A stretch of DNA of 64,000 nt from Actinospica robiniae DSM 44927. Its GTDB lineage: Bacteria; Actinomycetota; Actinomycetes; Streptomycetales; Catenulisporaceae. The notes under the pieces were generated by a model. The model saw nothing but the letters and a program-made list of their open reading frames with translations. It made no database searches and was not told the DNA's origin. The DNA lies in NCBI RefSeq assembly GCF_000504285.1, contig NZ_KI632511.1, forward strand, positions 8,104,154-8,168,153, read 5' to 3'. Shown here in pieces: positions 9,595 to 18,557 of this stretch. Numbering within the stretch: the stretch's first letter is position 1; every line of letters begins with the position of its first letter. The translations under genes and the position numbers were made by a program.

Positions 9595-10170
9595 TCACGG
9601 CTTCGTGGCCGCGGCCTTCCTGGCCGGCCGGTCGGCCGGCTTCGCACTCGTCTTCTTGGCCGGCCCGGTGCCGACGCTCTTCTTCTTCGCCGCCGTGGTC
9701 TTCTTGGCCGCCGTCCTGGTCGCGCCCGCCTCCGCCTCGGCCCCGCCGGGCGCCGTCCCGCCGCCCGTGCCGGGCTCGGGGGCGCCGGTGGCCAGGTTCA
9801 CCGGCGGCGCCGTGCGCACGGCCGACCTGCGGCCGCCGAAGCCGCCGTCCCGCAGCAGCGCCAGCCGCTCGGCCAGCACCTCCTCGAGCTCCGGAATGGA
9901 CCGGCGCTCGAGCAGCATGTCCCAGTGGGTACGGGCCGGCTTCGAGGGCTTGTCCTCCTCGAGGGTGCCGCCCACCCGCAACGCCTGCGCGCCGCAGACG
10001 CGGCACTCCCACATCATCGGCACTTCGGCCTCCACCGAGAAGGGCATCTGGAAACGATGGCCGTTCGGGCAGGCGTATTCCACGTCCTGCCTCGGTGCCA
10101 GGTCTATCCCGTTGTCCGTCTCGTAGCTCGTGGCGCCCAGCCGGGTGCCGCGCAAAGCCCGCTCGCTCAT
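9595..10170 (-). CDS. rbpA: RNA polymerase-binding protein RbpA with long basic tail
   Basis: RbpA is an actinobacterial transcription factor that binds RNA polymerase and the principal sigma factor and stabilises the open complex. Residues 1 to about 115 match the family throughout: MSERALRGTRLGATSYETD, the CPNGH and CRVCGA metal-binding cysteine pairs, and the sigma-interacting C-terminal helices THWDMLLERRSIPELEEVL. Family members end near 110-125 residues; this one continues to 191 with an Ala/Lys/Pro tail containing several AAKKT-type repeats like those of bacterial histone H1-like proteins. ATG at 10170 has GAGGAGG upstream. Longer in-frame starts are unlikely because family members begin MSERALRG. 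Confidence 0.93.
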   Translation of the reverse strand: MSERALRGTRLGATSYETDNGIDLAPRQDVEYACPNGHRFQMPFSVEAEVPMMWECRVCGAQALRVGGTLEEDKPSKPARTHWDMLLERRSIPELEEVLAERLALLRDGGFGGRRSAVRTAPPVNLATGAPEPGTGGGTAPGGAEAEAGATRTAAKKTTAAKKKSVGTGPAKKTSAKPADRPARKAAATKP

Positions 10171-10467
10171 CCCCAATGCCTCCTCGGCCTCACCGTGTCC
10201 GCTTGGGTGCCAACGCCCCAAGGCGCCGCAATGTTCCCGGGCACTCCCAGGTAGGCCCGGATGATTGCATACCCGGACAATCATCAGCTAACCGGTATTG
10301 ATGTCAGGCGGTGGAGGAACGGGGCGGACGACGGCCCGGCAAAGCCTTGGCCAAGGTTCGCAACTCCATTCCCGCCCGTGCCCGCCGGGGCGCTGCCCGC
10401 TCCCGCCCCCGTGGTACAGTCCGGCTCTCGCAGGATTGAGTGGGGCGGGAAAGACGGAGGCTCGAGG

Positions 10468-12093
10468 GTGGGCGTTACGACCGGTGTGGTGGCACAGGTC
10501 GGGCGCGTCCCGGGCCCGCGGCGGCCGGAAGAAGCCGTGGCGGACGAGGACGCGACACGTTATCTGTGCACGGCCGCGCATCTCGACGAGGGCTTCGGCC
10601 GCGCGTTGATCCGCAATCTGCTGGTGCGCGAGGACCGGCAGCCCGCCGCCGCGGCCGGCGTCGACCTGGTGACCGTGGCCCGGCACGCCGTGGCCGCGCG
10701 GACCCGGCGGCTCTATCGCGACGCGGCGATAGCCGCGGTCGTGATCGTGACCACCGCGCTGGGCGACTGGCCGGTGCCGTGGGTGCTGGTGTGGCTCTCG
10801 GCCGTGGTGCTGGCGGTGCGGGCGCTGAGCGCGCCGCCGCGGGGCGAGGACCTGAGCGCGCGCCCGGCCGCGGGTTCGGCCGGGGCCCGGGCCGGCGGCG
10901 CGAACGGAGCCGAGGCGCGTGGCCGCGCGAACGCCATCGTGGCGGGTCTGCGGCGCGGCGCGGGTGCCCAGGCGACGCTCTTCGCGCTGGCGCTGTTCGG
11001 CGCCCTGATGATGATCCTCGCGCTCACCCACGCCGACCCGCTCGGCCTGCGCGAGGTGCTGCACGTGCCCGCCCCGGCCGGCGCCTGCGACCGGGTGCGC
11101 CGGCTCGCCGCGCCGCTCGCGGCCGGGCTCGGCTGCTGGGCGGCGGTGTTCGCCGAGGAGATCTCGGCCCGTTCCGCGATGGCCGACCGGCTGGCCCCGG
11201 GCCGGTTCACCCCGAGCCGGTGGCTCTCCGCGGAGCCTGCCTGGGCCCAGCAGGCCATGGGTGTGCTCGGGGCCCGGATCGCCGCCGCCGAGGCCGTACG
11301 GCCCCCGCTGGCGGCCGCGGCGGAGCCGTTCCTCGGCGCGGGCCGCCAGGCGCTGCGCCGGCGCTGGCTGATCGAGCTCGGCCCGGCCGCCTCGCGCTCG
11401 GCCCCCTTCGACACCGAGGACCTGCTCGACCGCGCCTGCGAGGCGCTCTCCGGCGGCCTCGGCTCGCTGGCCGCGGCGCCGGTGATGGTGCTCGTGGACG
11501 ACTACCCGGTGGCGGCCGGGCCGGCCCTGGCCACCCGGGCCGACGGCGATCTGCCGGTGCGGCTGCTGCCGATGCCCACGGCCGCCTCGCGCGGCCACGC
11601 GGGCGCACGGCGGTTCCGGCGGGTGCGCGTCAGCCGCGGCGCGGCCGGGCTGACGGTGACCGTGTTCGTGGGCGCCACGGCGGGCAACGGACTGCTCCAG
11701 GTCGAGCTGTACGGGTACGTGCTCGCTCCGGTGTCCGGGCGCTTCCGGGTCGCCGATCGGCTCGCGCCCTGGGGCTGGGAGAGCGTGGGCGCCTGCGCGG
11801 CCCGGGCGGCGCGGCGCACCCCGGGCCGGATCCTCGCGGCCCCGGGCGGTCTGGCCCGCACCGTCTCAGAGCCGCTGCTGCGGCGGCACTACGGCGCGGT
11901 CGCCGAGCGCGCGGCGCAGCACGGCACCGAGCTCGACGCGGGCGCGCTGTTCGATCCGCGCGCGCTGGTGTGCGCGGAGCCGGGGGAGGACTTCTTCGCC
12001 GACGAGGACGCCAACCTCTACCTGGCCGTGGTCGAGCGCCGGGTGCGCGCGGAACTCAGGCATCTGCTGCCCGGCGAGCAGGCCGACTTCTGA
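10468..12093 (+). CDS. hypothetical membrane protein
   Basis: A 541-residue protein I cannot place in a known family. It has an N-terminal cytoplasmic region with an ATRYLCTAAHLDEGFG segment, then a pair of hydrophobic segments (about residues 88-120, ending VLAVRALSA), an Ala/Gly/Arg-rich linker, and two further membrane segments (about 165-220). A large C-terminal soluble domain with mixed alpha/beta character includes VMVLVDDYPV and LTVTVFVGATAGNG. GTG at 10468 is chosen because ACGGAGG sits seven bases upstream and the reading then lacks the unconserved N-terminal 69 residues. It diverges from rbpA and is followed by a very strong hairpin. Confidence 0.72.
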   Translation: MGVTTGVVAQVGRVPGPRRPEEAVADEDATRYLCTAAHLDEGFGRALIRNLLVREDRQPAAAAGVDLVTVARHAVAARTRRLYRDAAIAAVVIVTTALGDWPVPWVLVWLSAVVLAVRALSAPPRGEDLSARPAAGSAGARAGGANGAEARGRANAIVAGLRRGAGAQATLFALALFGALMMILALTHADPLGLREVLHVPAPAGACDRVRRLAAPLAAGLGCWAAVFAEEISARSAMADRLAPGRFTPSRWLSAEPAWAQQAMGVLGARIAAAEAVRPPLAAAAEPFLGAGRQALRRRWLIELGPAASRSAPFDTEDLLDRACEALSGGLGSLAAAPVMVLVDDYPVAAGPALATRADGDLPVRLLPMPTAASRGHAGARRFRRVRVSRGAAGLTVTVFVGATAGNGLLQVELYGYVLAPVSGRFRVADRLAPWGWESVGACAARAARRTPGRILAAPGGLARTVSEPLLRRHYGAVAERAAQHGTELDAGALFDPRALVCAEPGEDFFADEDANLYLAVVERRVRAELRHLLPGEQADF

Positions 12094-12170
12094 GTCCCGA
12101 CCCTTCCTCAGGACTCTGATTCCATCGACGCAGGGCTCTGTTCCACGCGCCCGCGGACTTCGAAGACGAG

Positions 12171-12210
12171 GGCGGTGCCGCCCGGCCGCAGCCGGCCGGG
12201 CGGCACCGCC
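12171..12210. terminator. 18-bp perfect-stem hairpin
   Basis: The 18-nt segment 12171-12188 is the exact reverse complement of 12193-12210, with a 4-nt loop. It lies between the convergent membrane-protein gene and the marR gene and probably stops transcription from both sides. Confidence 0.7.
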
Positions 12211-12277
12211 GCTCACCTTCTCACGGCGTGCGACGGCCGCCTGGGAAGCGGGGCGTTGCTACCGGTGATACGCAAGT

Positions 12278-12306
12278 CCCCCGCCAAGCGGTGTGCTCGG
12301 CGGGGG
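12278..12306. terminator. second hairpin, downstream of marR gene
   Basis: CCCCCGCC (12278-12285) pairs with GGCGGGGG (12299-12306) across a 13-nt loop, 40 bp after the marR stop on the minus strand. Confidence 0.4.
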
Positions 12307-12345
12307 CGGGCCCGCGGTGGGTGTGCGCGGACCGGGAACGTGCGG

Positions 12346-12882
12346 TCAGAGCTCGCTCAGCGCATTGCCGAGCTTCTCCAGGTGGTCGACGACGACCCCG
12401 TACTCCTCTTCGGTCAGGGTCTTGCGAACGGTGCGCTCGAGCGCGCGCACGCGCTTCTTCGCGGTGTCGAAGGCCTCCTGGCCGAGCGGCGTGACCGTGG
12501 TGGTGATGACCCGGCCACCGCCGGGGTGGGAGGTGCGCGAGATGTAGCCCTTGCGCTCCAGCGCCGCCACAAGCCCGACCATGGCCTGCGGGGTGACCTG
12601 GACCGAACGCGCGAGGGTGGCCGAGGAGGCGCTCTTGAGGTGCACCAGCGCCTGCAGGACGCCGTACTGGGCCTCGGTCAGGTCGACCTCGTCCAGGACC
12701 CGGTCGACGTGCCGGCCGAGCTCCCGGTTGCACCGCGTCAACAGCCAGGACAGGTAGCCGTTCTGCGGGCGGTACGAGGCCTCCTGGGCGCGGACGGCCT
12801 CCGCCTCGGCGACCTGTCGGGCGCGCCGGGCCGAGCGGCCACCCGTGGGCAGCAAGGTCTGATTCTTCGTCAGTGTGCTCAT
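12346..12882 (-). CDS. MarR-family transcriptional regulator
   Basis: A 178-residue winged-helix regulator. The N-terminal 40 residues are a charged extension (many Arg/Ala/Glu). The core follows the MarR plan: dimerisation helix YLSWLLTRCNRELGRHVDRVL, helix-turn-helix SSATLARSVQVTPQAMVGLVAALERKG split by the usual wing (GGGRVITTTVTPLG), and a C-terminal dimerisation helix. MarR proteins usually repress neighbouring efflux or catabolic genes and are released by phenolic or other small ligands. ATG at 12882 has GAAGGGG upstream on the minus strand. The next gene on the same strand (aldose epimerase) is 262 bp away, so its target is unclear. Confidence 0.9.
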   Translation of the reverse strand: MSTLTKNQTLLPTGGRSARRARQVAEAEAVRAQEASYRPQNGYLSWLLTRCNRELGRHVDRVLDEVDLTEAQYGVLQALVHLKSASSATLARSVQVTPQAMVGLVAALERKGYISRTSHPGGGRVITTTVTPLGQEAFDTAKKRVRALERTVRKTLTEEEYGVVVDHLEKLGNALSEL

Positions 12883-13144
12883 TGTGTGCGTGTGACCCCT
12901 TCGCATCCTGTCTTCGCGGCCCCGCCCCGCGGCCGGAGGTCGCAGAGCGCTGAGGCGCGGCGGGCGGGAAGGGCGCGTCCGCGCCGTCGGCGGGCCTCTC
13001 CAGGCCATGATAAACCCGAATGGAGCAACCCGGAACCACTGTCAGAAAAAACGCTGATGGACTTTACTTCGGCCCAGTACATCAGTCGTCGTGAGATCAT
13101 GACAGCGGACGAGTGTGCGGCCTGGCATTACGGCTGATGACGCG

Positions 13145-14125
13145 TCAGCTGTAAGCGATTCCCCAACGGTGCGTCACCACTTGTCCGGGCTCGATGCGGA
13201 TCAGATCGGTACCGGAGTTGAATGCGTCCGGGGGCGCGGACATCGGCTCAATGGCGACCGCGGCGCGCTTGTGCGCTCCGGCCAGCGCGTCGCCTGTGAA
13301 CACCTGGACCCACTCGAGTCCGCGATCGAGCCAGAGAGTGACCGTGCCGCCGTCCGCCGCGCTCAGCCTGATCCGGCCGAGTCCGTCCAATTCCCGCTGC
13401 AGTCCGCCGAACGCGGTGTCGAGCGTGGAGCCCGCGAGCGGGCGCTGCTTGCGGAAGTCATAAGGGCTCGAATCCACATCGAAAGCGCCGACGGGAATCA
13501 TCCGATCGTCTACGGCGAGATAGCGTTCGGCCGGAAGATGCAGGCTCCACTCGTCCGCCGCGCCCTCGTGCGGTTCGACCCCGGGCGTGAGGTACGGGTG
13601 CGCGCCGAGACCGTACGGGGCGGTCCGCTCGCCGACGTTGCGCGCCTCGATCAGAACACTCAGACCGTCGTGCCCGACCCGGTAGTCCGCGGCCAGATCC
13701 AGCGTGTGCGGGTAGCCCGGCGCCGGATGCAGCCGCACCGTCAGGCGCACCCGGTCGGCCGCCTGCTCGGTCGCCTTCCACGGCAGCCAGCGGGTCAGGC
13801 CGTGGATCGCGTTGCCGGTGGCCGGTTCGCTCACGTCCAGCTGCCGCCGCTCGCCGTCGAACTCGTACACGCCCGCGGCGACCCGGTTGGCCCACGGCAG
13901 CAGCAGCTGCCCCGCGCCCGAATGGACGAACTCGCGCTCTCCGTAGCCCGCAGCCAGCGGCCGGCGCGGGCCGTCGCCGTCGTATTCGAGAACGCGCAAT
14001 CCGGCGCCCACCTCGGTCACCACCGCGCGGTATCCACCGCCGTACAGCTCGAACTGACGGCCCGTCGGAAGCGCCGCACCCCCGTGCGGGGCGGGTGACT
14101 GTTGCTGCGTTTTCACGTCGTCCAT
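13145..14125 (-). CDS. aldose 1-epimerase family protein
   Basis: A 326-residue protein of the galactose mutarotase fold, which interconverts alpha and beta anomers of free aldoses or phosphosugars. Family residues are visible: the substrate-binding LLPWANRV (Asn-Arg pair), the catalytic-type histidines in GNAIHGL and GLGAHPYL, and Glu in AVAIEPMSAPPDAFN. Start ATG at 14125 gives the usual family length; upstream in-frame sequence is Arg/Pro-rich and not family-like. It diverges from the CDP-alcohol phosphotransferase gene with 265 bp between them. Whether it works on glucose or a modified sugar is not shown. Confidence 0.88.
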   Translation of the reverse strand: MDDVKTQQQSPAPHGGAALPTGRQFELYGGGYRAVVTEVGAGLRVLEYDGDGPRRPLAAGYGEREFVHSGAGQLLLPWANRVAAGVYEFDGERRQLDVSEPATGNAIHGLTRWLPWKATEQAADRVRLTVRLHPAPGYPHTLDLAADYRVGHDGLSVLIEARNVGERTAPYGLGAHPYLTPGVEPHEGAADEWSLHLPAERYLAVDDRMIPVGAFDVDSSPYDFRKQRPLAGSTLDTAFGGLQRELDGLGRIRLSAADGGTVTLWLDRGLEWVQVFTGDALAGAHKRAAVAIEPMSAPPDAFNSGTDLIRIEPGQVVTHRWGIAYS

Positions 14126-14337
14126 GAGTGGATACTCTCGCACACGCGGGCGTCGCGGCCGCAAATGCTCGCGCACGCGACAGCCGTCCGGGCGCGGAGT
14201 CAAGGGGGGAGAAGCACCGCGCGGTCGGACGGCTGTACCGTCGTTCACGCTAGTGGCGGGCCGGTGGGACCGGAAAGCGGCATTCGCGTGATTTGGGGAA
14301 GTCTTTGCCGAGTCCGGGTGAAACCTACACGCACGTA

Positions 14338-14358
14338 CCCTCCGGACCTGCCGGAGGG
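14338..14358 (+). promoter_or_regulatory. perfect 8-bp hairpin in leader of the CDP-alcohol phosphotransferase gene
   Basis: CCCTCCGG and CCGGAGGG flank the loop ACCTG, 32 bases ahead of the ATG. It could be a leader stem-loop; it is too close to the start and has no T-run, so it does not read as a terminator for anything upstream. Confidence 0.35.
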
Positions 14359-14390
14359 CCGCCGAGGGGCCATCGTCTAAGCTTTCGGCC

Positions 14391-15056
14391 ATGAGCGCCG
14401 AGCCCGAGTCCGAGCCCGACACCACGCCCCCCGCGCACTCCGGCGCCCCCGCGCCCGGGTCGGCCCAAGCCCCCCGCGACGCGGTGTGGACCATCCCGAA
14501 CGCGCTGAGCGTGCTGCGGCTGCTCGGCGTGCCGCTGTTCCTCTGGCTCATCCTGCAGCCGGCCTTCCACGGCCCGCACCTGGACGGCTGGGCGATCCTG
14601 GTGCTCGCGGTCGGCGGCCTGACCGACTACCTCGACGGCAAGATCGCCCGGGCGATGAACCAGACCAGCAAGCTCGGCGCGGTGCTCGACCCGGCGGCCG
14701 ACCGCCTCTACATCCTGGCCACCCTGGTCGGCCTGGCCTGGCGCGAGATCATCCCGATCTGGCTGGTGGTGCTGCTCGTCGGCCGGGACGTGCTGATGTC
14801 GATCCCGCTGGCGGTGCTCAAACGGCACGGCTACGGCGCGCTGCCGGTGCACTTCCTCGGCAAGGCCGCGACCTTCAACCTGCTCTACGCCTTCCCGCTG
14901 CTGCTGCTGGGCGACGGGCACAACGCGCTCAACGACGTCGCCGGGGCCATCGGCTGGGCCTTCGCGATCTGGGGCACCACGCTGTACTGGCTGGCCGCCG
15001 GGCTCTACGTGGTGCAGGTGCGCCAGGTGGTGCGCGAGGACGCGGCCCGGGCCTGA
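14391..15056 (+). CDS. CDP-alcohol phosphatidyltransferase family protein
   Basis: A 221-residue integral membrane enzyme with about six membrane segments that transfers a phosphoalcohol group from a CDP-linked donor to make phospholipids. The full signature D-x2-DG-x2-AR-x8-G-x3-D-x3-D is present (TDYLDGKIARAMNQTSKLG, then AVLDPAADR, about residues 82-109), so the active site is intact. Similarity in layout suggests PgsA-like or phosphatidylinositol-phosphate-synthase-like activity, but the acceptor alcohol cannot be decided. A disordered Pro/Ser-rich N-terminus of about 30 residues precedes the first membrane segment. It stands 226 bp upstream of the GDP-mannose-type gene in the same direction. 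Confidence 0.88.
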   Translation: MSAEPESEPDTTPPAHSGAPAPGSAQAPRDAVWTIPNALSVLRLLGVPLFLWLILQPAFHGPHLDGWAILVLAVGGLTDYLDGKIARAMNQTSKLGAVLDPAADRLYILATLVGLAWREIIPIWLVVLLVGRDVLMSIPLAVLKRHGYGALPVHFLGKAATFNLLYAFPLLLLGDGHNALNDVAGAIGWAFAIWGTTLYWLAAGLYVVQVRQVVREDAARA

Positions 15057-15282
15057 GCGCCGCGGGTATCCGGGTGGCCGGCGGATGAACCGCAGGTGGC
15101 GCGGGGCGATCGCTTAGGCCGAAGGGCCGAACGAGGGGTTTCTCACGCCGTCCCCCTCGATTATCGCCCGGCTCAGGGGGCAGGGGTAAAAAGCGCGCAG
15201 AGCGTCCAATCGGGCGACTCGCAGCGCGCCTACCCCGTGGATCCACGTGGGATCCGCCGACGACCTGGGAGCGTAAAAACCC

Positions 15283-17778
15283 GTGAAAGCCGTCGTGATG
15301 GCCGGCGGAGAAGGCACCCGGCTGCGGCCGATGACCTCCTCCATGCCCAAACCGCTCTTGCCGGTGGCCAACCGTCCGATCATGGAGCACGTGCTGCGCC
15401 TGCTGCGCCGGCACGGCCTGACGGACACCGTGGTCACCGTCCAGTTCCTCGCCTCGCTCGTGCGCAACTACTTCGGCGACGGCGAAGAACTGGGCATGTC
15501 GCTGTACTACGCCAACGAGGAGGTCCCGCTCGGCACGGCCGGCTCGGTGAAGAACGCCGAGGAGCAGCTGTCCGGCGAGACCTTCCTGGTGATCTCCGGT
15601 GACGCGCTCACCGACATCGACCTCAGTGCCCTGATCGCCTATCACAAGGCCAAGGGCGCGCTGGTGACGGTGTGCCTGACCCGGGTCCAGGACCCGGTCG
15701 AGTTCGGCATCACCATCACCGACGAGGAGGGACGGGTCGAGCGCTTCCTGGAGAAGCCCACCTGGGGCCAGGTGTTCTCGGACACCGTCAACACCGGTAT
15801 CTACGTGATGGAGCCGGAGGTCTTCGACTACTTCGAGCCCGGCACCCAGGTGGACTGGTCCAGCGAGGTCTTCCCGCAGCTGCTGGCCGAGGGCAAGCCG
15901 ATCTACGGCTACGTCGCCGAGGGCTACTGGGAGGACGTGGGCACGCACGAGTCCTACGTCAAGGCGCAGGCCGACGTGCTCACCGGCGCGGTCGAGACCG
16001 AGATCGACGGGTTCGAGACCGCTCCGGGCGTGTTCGTGGCCGAGGGTGCCGAGATCGACCCGGCCGCGATCCTCAAGGGCCCGTGCTACATCGGCCCCTA
16101 CGCCAAGATCGAGGCCGGCGTGGAGCTGCGCGAGTACACCGTGATCGGCTCCAACGTCGTGGTCAAGGCGGGGGCCTTCCTGCACCGCGCGGTCGTGCAC
16201 TCGAACGTCTATATCGGCCCGCAGGCGAACCTGCGCGGCTGCGTCATCGGCAAGAACACCGACGTGATGCGCGCGGTCCGGATCGAGGACGGCGTCGTGG
16301 TCGGCGACGAGTGCCTGATCGAGGAGGAGTCGGTCCTCTCCGGCGGCGTGCGGGTCTACCCGTTCAAGACGGTCGAGGCCGGCGCGGTCGTGCACTCCGA
16401 CGTGATCTGGGAGCAGCGCAGCTCGCGTTCGCTCTTCGGTCCGCGCGGCATCAGCGGCGTGATGAACGTCGAGATCACCCCGGAGCTCGCGGTCCGGCTC
16501 GCCGGGGCGTACGCCACCACGCTGAAGAAGGGCGACACGGTCACCTGCGCGCGTGACGGCTCCCGCGCGGCGCGCGCCCTGAAGCGGGCCGTGATCGCGG
16601 CGCTGACCTCCAGCGCCCTGAACGTGCGCGACCTCGAGTCCGTACCCACCCCGGTGGCCCGGCTGCAGACCGCGCACGGCTCGGCCGGCGGCGTGCTGAT
16701 CCGCACCACCCCGGGCGTGCCCGACTCGGTGGACATCTCCTTCCTGGACTCCTCCGGCGCCGACCTCTCGCCCGGCGGCCAGCGCAAGCTCGACCGGATC
16801 TACTCGCGCGGCGAGTACCGGCGCGCGTTCCCCGGCGAGATAGGAGACCTGGGCACGCCCTCGCGCATCTTCGAGAGCTACGTGCAGGAGCTGCTGGCCC
16901 GGGTGGACACCTCAGGGATCGAGGACGCCGGCCTGAAGATCGTGGTCGACGTCGGCGGCGGCGCGGCCGGGCACGTGCTGCCCTCGCTGCTCGGCCGGAT
17001 CGGGGTGGACGCGTTCACCGTCAACCTCGGCATCGACGAGGCGCACCCGACCGAGTCGCCGGGCGAGCGGCACACCGCGCTGCGCCGGCTCGGCGCGCTG
17101 GTGGCCTCCTCGGAGGCGGCCTTCGGGGTCAGGTTCGACCCGGTCGGCGAGCGGATCTGGCTGGTGGACGACACCGGCGCGCGGATCGACGAGGACCGGG
17201 CGCTGCTGGTCATCCTGGACCTGGTGGCGGCGGAGAAGCGCGGCGGCCGGGTGGCCCTGCCGGTGACCACGACGCGGGTGGCCGAGCAGGTCGCGGGGTA
17301 CCACGGGGTCTCCATCAACTGGGTCTCCACCGCGCCGGACCAGCTGACCACCGCCTGCGGCGAGTCCGGCACCATCTTCGGCGGGGACGCGCGCGGCGGA
17401 TTCATCGTGCCCGAATTCCACCCGGCCCTGGACGGCATCGCCACCTTCATCAGGATGCTGGGCCTGATCTCGCGCACCCAGCTGACGCTCTCCCAGATCG
17501 ACGCGCGCATCCCGCACGCGCACGTGCGCCGGATGGACGTGCCCACGCCCTGGGCGGCCAAGGGCATGGTGATGCGCACCGTGGTCGAGGCGGCCGAGGG
17601 CCGGGAGATCGACACCACCGACGGCGTGCGCATCGTCGAGGCCGACGGCAGCTGGACCCTGATCCTGCCGGACCCGGCCGAGGCGGTCACCCACCTGTGG
17701 GCCGAGGCCGCCGACCCGGACGCGGCCGACCGCCTGCTCGGCGCCTGGGCCGCGGTGGTGGAGCGCTCGGGGAGTTAG
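15283..17778 (+). CDS. mannose-1-phosphate guanylyltransferase with phosphomannomutase-like domain
   Basis: An 831-residue bifunctional-type protein. Residues 1 to about 230 form a sugar-nucleotide transferase domain beginning MKAVVMAGGEGTRLRPMT, followed by PKPLLPV and the metal-binding VISGDALTDID. Residues about 245-350 are left-handed beta-helix hexapeptide repeats. The C-terminal half resembles phosphomannomutases. However, the segment aligned with the phosphoserine loop (normally TASHNP) reads VLIRTTPGVPDSVD, so the catalytic Ser-His-Asn-Pro motif is missing and mutase activity is doubtful. The product would be GDP-mannose or a related NDP-sugar for mannosylation by Ppm1-type enzymes. 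ATG follows an A/T-rich leader 226 bp after the CDP-alcohol transferase gene. Confidence 0.88.
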   Translation: MKAVVMAGGEGTRLRPMTSSMPKPLLPVANRPIMEHVLRLLRRHGLTDTVVTVQFLASLVRNYFGDGEELGMSLYYANEEVPLGTAGSVKNAEEQLSGETFLVISGDALTDIDLSALIAYHKAKGALVTVCLTRVQDPVEFGITITDEEGRVERFLEKPTWGQVFSDTVNTGIYVMEPEVFDYFEPGTQVDWSSEVFPQLLAEGKPIYGYVAEGYWEDVGTHESYVKAQADVLTGAVETEIDGFETAPGVFVAEGAEIDPAAILKGPCYIGPYAKIEAGVELREYTVIGSNVVVKAGAFLHRAVVHSNVYIGPQANLRGCVIGKNTDVMRAVRIEDGVVVGDECLIEEESVLSGGVRVYPFKTVEAGAVVHSDVIWEQRSSRSLFGPRGISGVMNVEITPELAVRLAGAYATTLKKGDTVTCARDGSRAARALKRAVIAALTSSALNVRDLESVPTPVARLQTAHGSAGGVLIRTTPGVPDSVDISFLDSSGADLSPGGQRKLDRIYSRGEYRRAFPGEIGDLGTPSRIFESYVQELLARVDTSGIEDAGLKIVVDVGGGAAGHVLPSLLGRIGVDAFTVNLGIDEAHPTESPGERHTALRRLGALVASSEAAFGVRFDPVGERIWLVDDTGARIDEDRALLVILDLVAAEKRGGRVALPVTTTRVAEQVAGYHGVSINWVSTAPDQLTTACGESGTIFGGDARGGFIVPEFHPALDGIATFIRMLGLISRTQLTLSQIDARIPHAHVRRMDVPTPWAAKGMVMRTVVEAAEGREIDTTDGVRIVEADGSWTLILPDPAEAVTHLWAEAADPDAADRLLGAWAAVVERSGS

Positions 17779-17982
17779 GCCGCGCGTAGCCGGCCGGCTC
17801 CCGGCGGCTCTGCGCGGTACCGGTCGCGTCACAGCGTGGTGACGTCGGCCGGGCCGCCCGCGCCGCGGTGCCCGCGGGCGCGAGTGGCGTGTGGAGCGGT
17901 GAGCCGCGGACCCGGTAAGGTCACCGCATGGCCCGCGCGGGGTAGGCGGGCGATGGTCAACCGAGAGAGCGATGGAAGAACC

Positions 17983-18366
17983 GTGACGACGACGCCCGAG
18001 GACCTCAAGTACACCAGCGAGCACGAGTGGGTGCGCGGCACGGGCCCGGCGGTGGAGGTCGGCATCACCGACTTCGCCCAGGACTCGCTCGGCGACATCG
18101 TCTTCGTCACCCTGCCCAAGCAGGGCGAGTCGGTCACCGCGGGCGAGCCGTGCGGCGAGCTCGAGTCGACCAAGTCGGTCAGCGACATCTACGCGCCGCT
18201 CACCGGCACCGTGACCGAGGTCAACGCGGCGCTCGAGGCGAACCCCGAGCTCGTCAACTCCGACCCGTACGGCGAGGGCTGGCTGTTCAAGGTCGAGCTG
18301 GCCGACGGGGTGTCCGTCGACGATCTGCTGGACGCGGCCGGCTACACCGCCACGCTCGGCTCCTGA
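17983..18366 (+). CDS. gcvH: glycine cleavage system H protein
   Basis: A 127-residue lipoyl carrier that shuttles the methylamine group between the P and T proteins in glycine cleavage. The lipoylation lysine is in ELESTKSVSDIYAP (Lys about residue 64), and the N-terminus YTSEHEWVR and PYGEGWLFKVE are standard. GTG at 17983 has GGAAG nearby; an ATG at 17953 would add ten residues and cannot be excluded. P and T protein genes are not in the window. It heads the conserved actinobacterial order gcvH-garA-ftsR-bfn-merR. Confidence 0.93.
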   Translation: MTTTPEDLKYTSEHEWVRGTGPAVEVGITDFAQDSLGDIVFVTLPKQGESVTAGEPCGELESTKSVSDIYAPLTGTVTEVNAALEANPELVNSDPYGEGWLFKVELADGVSVDDLLDAAGYTATLGS

Positions 18367-18557
18367 CCGGCGCGCGCCGGACCGGCACCGGAGGGCGGCG
18401 GGGCGTGCCCCGCTCAGGCCCGCCGTCGTGTCGGTTGACCGGGCCCCCGACGGGGCTCTAGGTTTCGATGCATTGTCAGCTGAGTACCCATTACTCCGAC
18501 GAGTCCGCGAATCCGACGGGGGCCTAGGCGCCCCTGACCGCAGCAGGAGGTCAATCG

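Noticed and set aside
14929-16677. A 582-codon minus-strand frame opposite the GDP-mannose-type gene
   Set aside because: Low-complexity His/Asp/Gly repeats reflecting the opposite coding strand; no motif or start signal.
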